Assembly (NCBI RefSeq): GCF_041296385.1
Contig: NW_027184085.1
Coordinates: forward strand, 57,508,109 to 57,572,108
Direction of reading: 5' to 3'
Source: Aphelocoma coerulescens
Taxonomy: Eukaryota > Chordata > Aves > Passeriformes > Corvidae
Length of the DNA: 64,000 nucleotides
Part shown: in pieces, positions 58,501 to 64,000 of the stretch
Numbering within the stretch: the stretch's first letter is position 1
Layout of the letters: each line of letters opens with the position of its first letter
Notes under the pieces: model-generated
Told to the model about the DNA's origin: nothing
What the model saw: the letters and a program-made list of their open reading frames with translations, nothing else
Databases searched by the model: none
Program-made: the position numbers and the translations under genes

Positions 58501-60784
58501 CACACAAACAAAAGAAACCCAGAAATTTTTTTCCTTTTTAAAATATATATAGAAGGATTGCAGAAAAATCACTGTAGAAATTATATTTCTTAACAGCAAC
58601 GGTGCAACATCCCATATGTAACTTCCATGCTTTCTGTCCAAAAGATTGCTACTTTACTTTACCTCTCCAATATTAACTGCATGAATATAAAGGACTGGCT
58701 TGAAGTTATATCTTTCAGTGTAGATGACAGGTGCTGTATTACAACTCTGATTTCATCCTGAATAAACAAAAATATCCACTTTTTCAGAAAGATTTTCCCC
58801 TCCCTTTGTTGTATTTATTTATTTCAGCATCACATATTATTAAAATGCCTACATATAAAAGGTCACTCTTTTTCCTTTCAAAACATTTCTTTGTGGTTTG
58901 TGTTCCCAGAGGTACACATAGCATCAACAATCGATAAGAGAACATCACATAACACTCTGACTTACCTTGGAGGAATATCATTTAGGCCAACACATTTTAT
59001 CAGGATTACAGACAATCATTATACTTTTAATTTTGTAATCACTAGGTAGATTTTCCTTGAATAGTATTAATACAGCTCAGTTATTCAGTTTGGTGCATTT
59101 TAGCAGGGAAAAAAAGCACTGAAAGACTTCATTCTGAGAAATCCAGCCAGGTTTTTATGAATTGAAGTGCTCCCTTTTTATAATTCTGAGCATTCCTGAA
59201 GTGGATAGAGACTTGGTTTCCTAAAGGATAGCTTCGCAAGTTTCCACTGCACTGTATAACCAGTAGAACACTAACAGAATCCTAACAGTGGTATCCTGGA
59301 TTCTCTTGCCATCTCTGAAATCTTGAATTTTAGTGGAGAAAGCCAAATTCATAAGTTCTGCTAATTAAGTTCAAATCCATCTTTTTAAAAACATTCTTCA
59401 TAGTTCAGGAGGGCTTTTTGACAATGGTATTAGATTTTTTCAAAGTTGTCACAAAGTAGCATAGAAGAGTTTTTTCAAAAGGGGCAGTATGGGTTGCTGT
59501 GAACAACATTAATGTTCATAGCCCTTTGTCAAAACCAAATCAAAATGCCACATAAAGTAGATAAGCTTATAACTTTTTCAATTTATTGAAGGACATAGAA
59601 GAGACAGAAAAACTGTGATTTTGGAATCATGTTAGTCCTGGTGTATTGAGGTTATAGATTTCAACATAATAGGAAAAAATTATTTTAAAATATACACTCA
59701 TATGTCACTGTAGTACTTTTCTATAACTTATGCTTTCCTATATGGTATGAACAAACATTGCTCTGTATGGAGACATATGTGAAAGCCATTTAAGGAAGAA
59801 ATATCATCCCTACTAACTATCTGCTCAGTTTCTGTATTGAAGACTTTACAGACTTTCAACTTTGTTGAAATTACGTGTTTGTTAGTGCATCACACCTTCA
59901 AAAGTCTAATTACGCTAACCACGAGGTTGTGCAACCATTCATATGAATTACGATCACATATTTTTCATAGGTTAATTTTATTTTTCGGTACAGAGAAACA
60001 AAGCATGCTCAATATTTTATTTCCTCTTCACTATTCAGAGCATAGCCCTATGCTTAGGATACTTTTCTTACACCCTCTATTGCATTAAAAAAAGGCTAAT
60101 TGCCTCATGAACATATCTTTGCCATTTACCAGATTATGCAAAGGATGTAAAGAAACTAACATAAACATTACATTTACTCCATTTATTTCAGTCTCTCTCA
60201 CACAGTGTGCAGTCACTCCGTGGAAGAAAAGATTAAGGATGCTGGATTCAACTAACAGGAAGAACATCAGTCATTGACACTTTGTTGTGCAGCAGTACAG
60301 ATAAGAGAGGCAGTGGCTGGGGCTGAAAATAGTGTAGGTTTAGTTCTGGAAAGCCAGCTTGTGCCCTTCTTGTGGAGTAGTCCCACAGAGGAATGAGGTG
60401 TTCAAGCAGCACAGAGCATGATCTGTATATCCCATACCCACAGGTAACTTTAAATCTTCGCTTCATGACTCGGTACTCCACCGAGCCTGGGCTGTGCTAA
60501 GCATAGGCTTGAGGAACCTAAAAGTTACTGTATGTACTTGGACTGCTAATAAAATTTTACTGGTTGAGAACATCACTTTTTTTTCTATTTTTCTATAAAT
60601 TGTGGAAATTAACTCAGAGACCTTATACTGTGGCATCCCTGTACCACGATATCCAAGCTTAGTTTACAGACCTGAAAGATGCCATAATTCTCATCCACTG
60701 GATGGTCTGCAGCCAGGCAAAAGAGGGGATAGCGGAAAAGGATTTCATTTGCAGAGCAGTAAAGAAATAAATAACCCGTGACAA

Positions 60785-60809
60785 TTTTTTTTTGGGGGGG
60801 GGGGGGGGG
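60785..60809. repeat. T9-G16 homopolymer junction
   Basis: Nine T (60785-60793) run directly into sixteen G (60794-60809) in otherwise AT-rich DNA. The G run can form intra- or intermolecular quadruplexes and is prone to sequencing and length errors. Confidence 0.9.
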
Positions 60810-60818
60810 TTAAAAATA

Positions 60819-60844
60819 TTAAGGTTATTCAAAAATAACCTTAA
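60819..60844. repeat. Perfect inverted repeat, 11-bp arms
   Basis: TTAAGGTTATT at 60819-60829, loop CAAA, then AATAACCTTAA at 60834-60844. Every arm position pairs. It lies ten bases after the G16 run. Confidence 0.9.
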
Positions 60845-63800
60845 CTGTCTGCTCATAGTATGGGAAAAGAAAAATCACTTGTACCATAGTGACAGAGCTT
60901 CCTTTTCTTCATTTCTAGCTGTGCATACTGAGTTCAGCAGGGTGCAGGCCACGTGTGTAAAGTTTAGTGCTACTGTAGATCATTCTGTGATGTATCTGGA
61001 TTCAGTGTGCCCTACTGGCAGTAACTGACTTGTCAATTCAGGTTTGGATGCAATATCTAATGTAAGATGTTTAAGAAATTTGGAACAAGCACAGGAAACT
61101 GTCTAGACCAGAGAAAAAGACTTGATGCCGTTGCTAGTGCCATCAGGGTCGGTATATACTTCATTTATCTAAATTTGTGTGGAAATCAGAATTAAATAAT
61201 AGGAATCAGTTGATAATACCATGGCCACCTAAAGACATTTAGCAATGAGCATCTAAGTATAGGTTCAGTCATTAGCTGACGTGTTTTGCAATTGTGCTTG
61301 TTGTGAGCACTCCCGTTGGGAAGAACCAGAAACCAAAGGATGGATGGATGCTATAATGAAGCTCGCTGGTTAGCTTCTTCTGTGAGAAGAGGCTTTGCAG
61401 ACATGCTTTTGGAAGGTGCAAGTCAAACAGAGCAACCAGAGGCCTGTGATGATAACTCCAAACCTGGCTGGTTACCTCTCAAAGTGAGAAGGAGTTCTGT
61501 GCTGAGGGCATGTTGGAAACCATGCAGAGAAGGGAGAATGCCATACAGGCCAGCTTGAGGATACACATGTGAACTCCAAAACATTCGATTACTTGTGTAT
61601 GCAGACAGCTTAAGGGCTCTCCTTGACTTGTCTGAAGAATGATAAAAGCATAAGAATAAACTTGATGCACTTTTCTGTCAACTCAGTGGTTTAAAATCTG
61701 TCTCTCCCCATTGCAAACTCTTCTGAATTCTATAACTTCTGATGAAGAAAGGCAATTATTCGAGAAGATCAGGCATGGCAAAAGTGTTGGTGAGGGAGGA
61801 AAATTTCTGCTCTTCTTCACTGCTTTTATCACTTTTCTTTTTCCTATGGAGAAGGGCAAGGGCAGGATCATCTCAAAGGAAGATTTTCTATTACCAAGTG
61901 CCTGGGCTACATATGTAAAAGCCAGAAAGTAGGAACAGCAGATGTCTTGAGAGGGTATGTGTCCTTTCTCCTGGTGCAGGTGCAAGTTAGGAAATGAATA
62001 CAGAAATTATCTGTCGTTTTTGGCAAAGGGCACTCAGGATCAGAAAAAGGTTGGCCCTGAGTGAAAATGTGCTTCCTTGTGATTGCAGGATGACAAACTA
62101 CACAGAGAGTACATCATAATTTATGGGTTTTTTAGAGGTTATATATTTAAAACATACTCTGTTGGACATAATATCTAAGACAAATGGCTCTGGATTTGCA
62201 CCATGAATAGAATCAGCCTGCAAAGGTGGAAGTGACATAAAACTGGCATTTTAAGATACGTCCTCATAAGTCATGTAGTTCTGTTTACAAGATAAATCTT
62301 ATTTTCATACAAACAAATCTGCAGAGAACCCTATTGTGTTCTAAGGCTAAGGAGATGCAAGGGGAAAGTATGTGTCATGTTGGTAAGTCTGTGCTCTCTT
62401 AAAAGCCTATAAAATATTCAACTAAATACAGTTGAAAAGTGTCTTGAAAAATGTGACCCCAGACACAATTCCTTGGTTTCTCTAGGAACTTGTAAAGTAG
62501 TTTGTTTATTGTGGGCAAAGAACATAAAGAAGGCACGAGAGCATCAAATTCATCTGGAAATATTTGTGTTAACATAAAGGACCCCTTGTCCTCCCTGCAA
62601 CAACATGTCTGCCTCTTCAACTCGGCCTCTTAAAAGATGGGTGGAATTGTATTTGGTACACTGGGCCTTGTGGAATTACACAAGTCTAAAGAAAACTACT
62701 CCAGCATCTGTCTTCTTTCAAGCAGATTGTCAACAAGAGGTGGGGGGAAGGGAAGGAGGGGAAACTTAGCAAGGATGTTTTAAAGCCTGCAGATAAACTG
62801 TCGCTTTGAGGCTTGACAGCTCGAGAGCCTGACACATGTGCCTGCTCCCTAGGGGCTGTCGCTGCAGCTTGGCAAGCTGATCACGGCTGCTGGGCTGTGA
62901 CGCCACAGTGCTTGCCTGACCTGACATAATGGGCAGCTATTTACTGCAAACAAGGTGGATGGGAGAACACAGACTTAAATGACGCTCTGGTGTAAGAAGG
63001 AATCCACCAGGGCCCCCAGTCAATCTTCAGGGCTTTTTTTTTCCTTCCCCTTCTTTTTCTGGGATTGTTTATTCTTTCCCCAAGGAACAGGTGACTTTGG
63101 CACAGTACTAAGCCTCCCCTCTTTAGCTTCATCTCTTTCAGTAGAAAGAGATGAAGAAATTATTGCAGGACAATAAAGAGAAAGAGAAAATGAACTTTGG
63201 ATAACCATACCAACAGTTTGCGTTGCTTGTTTTTTATCTATTACTGGGTAAAGTAAAAACGCAAGCCCCTGCGGGGCCTGCAAGAATGCTGTCAGCTTCA
63301 TTCCATGGAAGCATGATAACACTTGATAGGTGAAGACCAGGTGTCCATGAACCCTTACATATATTGTGTATTACATGGCTCCAAACACATCTGTTTCAAG
63401 TATTTCTTGCACACCACACTTTCAGCTATGACAATATCAAGGCAGATGTACCCTACATTTCTGCTTCTCACTGTGGCAAGGAAGCCAGGGAGTTGTAGAA
63501 AATCCTGCCTTTTTTTCCTTTAGCATGCCAGCTGCGTAGTGCAGACATCATCTCCACTGATGTAAAACATTAACAGCATTGATCCAATATGCTGTCTTAA
63601 ATCAGATGAAAAAGTCACCCTGCTTGGCAAATGCAACTATACACCTGAACATGGTGATTAAACAAAGTTTAGATTTACATGACATTAGTGTAGCTTCAAC
63701 AAAAACAGAAAGGTAAGGCAATCCACTGAAAGTCTCAATTTCATTGAATGTTTCCTGACATTTATCTGTTTCTATGATATCACTGCATTTCATTTTTCTG

Positions 63801-64000
63801 CACAATTGACTTTTTTTTTAGAATAAGTTAAATCTAAAAAGTTTAGAATAAGCAAAAAAGTGTAAAGATATTTATGCAAAAGCCGGTCTTTCATTTATTT
63901 ACTAAAGAAGGTTTTGGTTTTACAATGGATTTTGGCAACTGCATTCATATAAGCCATATTAACATATTTGTATATACATCCAAGCACCTGACTTGGCTAG

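Larger units (their letters stand above)
55553..64000. other. Intergenic, no gene seen
   Basis: About 8.4 kb of AT-rich sequence to the window edge. Moderately GC-rich patches at about 56400-57080 and 62750-62950 have no recognisable coding content. The T9-G16 tract and hairpin at 60785-60844 are listed separately. No exon of SNCAIP, the expected next gene, was recognised. Confidence 0.5.

Noticed and set aside
55553..64000. 3' exons of SNCAIP
   Set aside because: Expected next gene by synteny, but none of the translated segments resembles synphilin-1. It probably lies beyond the window.

Overview
This is a vertebrate nuclear window, almost certainly from a passerine bird. The base composition is AT-rich, there is one CpG island, and the interspersed repeats are avian: many 3' ends of the CR1 LINE, several solo LTRs of the ERVK/ERVL type, and at 9211-9353 a tRNA-Ile-headed SINE with a CR1 tail, the structure of TguSINE1, first described in zebra finch. 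None of the open reading frames longer than 60 codons is a complete known gene. Most are chance ORFs, repeat remnants or read-throughs of a minisatellite.

The only protein-coding sequence I can name is coding exon 1 of SNX2 (sorting nexin 2), on the minus strand at 3751-3858, inside a CpG island. Positions 1-3750 are the start of SNX2 intron 1, and no second SNX2 exon lies in the window. Upstream of the start codon are a YY1-type AAGATGGCGGC element over the ATG, two CACGTG E-boxes (one matching the TFEB/TFE3 CLEAR core) and a GC box. Directly behind this core promoter, from about 3960 to 4810, is a G-rich (minus strand) minisatellite with a 57-bp main period and 15 copies of its landmark. 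Each full unit has eight runs of three or more G, so it is a dense G-quadruplex candidate. It is the most unusual structure in the window.

From about 4870 to 64000 the window is intergenic. From the human gene order (SNCAIP - SNX2 - SNX24) this should be the interval between SNX2 and SNCAIP. Human 5q23 corresponds to the avian Z chromosome, so a Z location is inferred. The interval holds:
- ancient CR1/L3 copies at 7425-7612 and 17545-17935;
- younger CR1 3' ends at about 18.5, 25.8, 33.0, 47.3, 51.7, 53.8 and 55.1 kb;
- LTRs or LTR pieces at about 26.1, 32.4, 33.1, 47.75, 50.7 and 54.9 kb;
- a MIR-like relic and a possible DNA-transposon relic at 29.1-29.7 kb;
- several simple-sequence tracts.
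No retroviral internal region (gag, pol, env) was seen, so the LTRs look solo.

Two minus-strand ORF segments (18167-18359 and about 8753-8880) look like exons, the first with good splice sites at both ends, but I cannot assign them to a gene. Other items to check are a 16-bp-arm hairpin at 34301-34336, a T9-G16 tract next to a perfect 11-bp hairpin at 60785-60844, an uninterrupted A39 run at 52626-52664, and a CTCF-like motif at 20985. CRISPR arrays, operons and functional RNA genes are not present.
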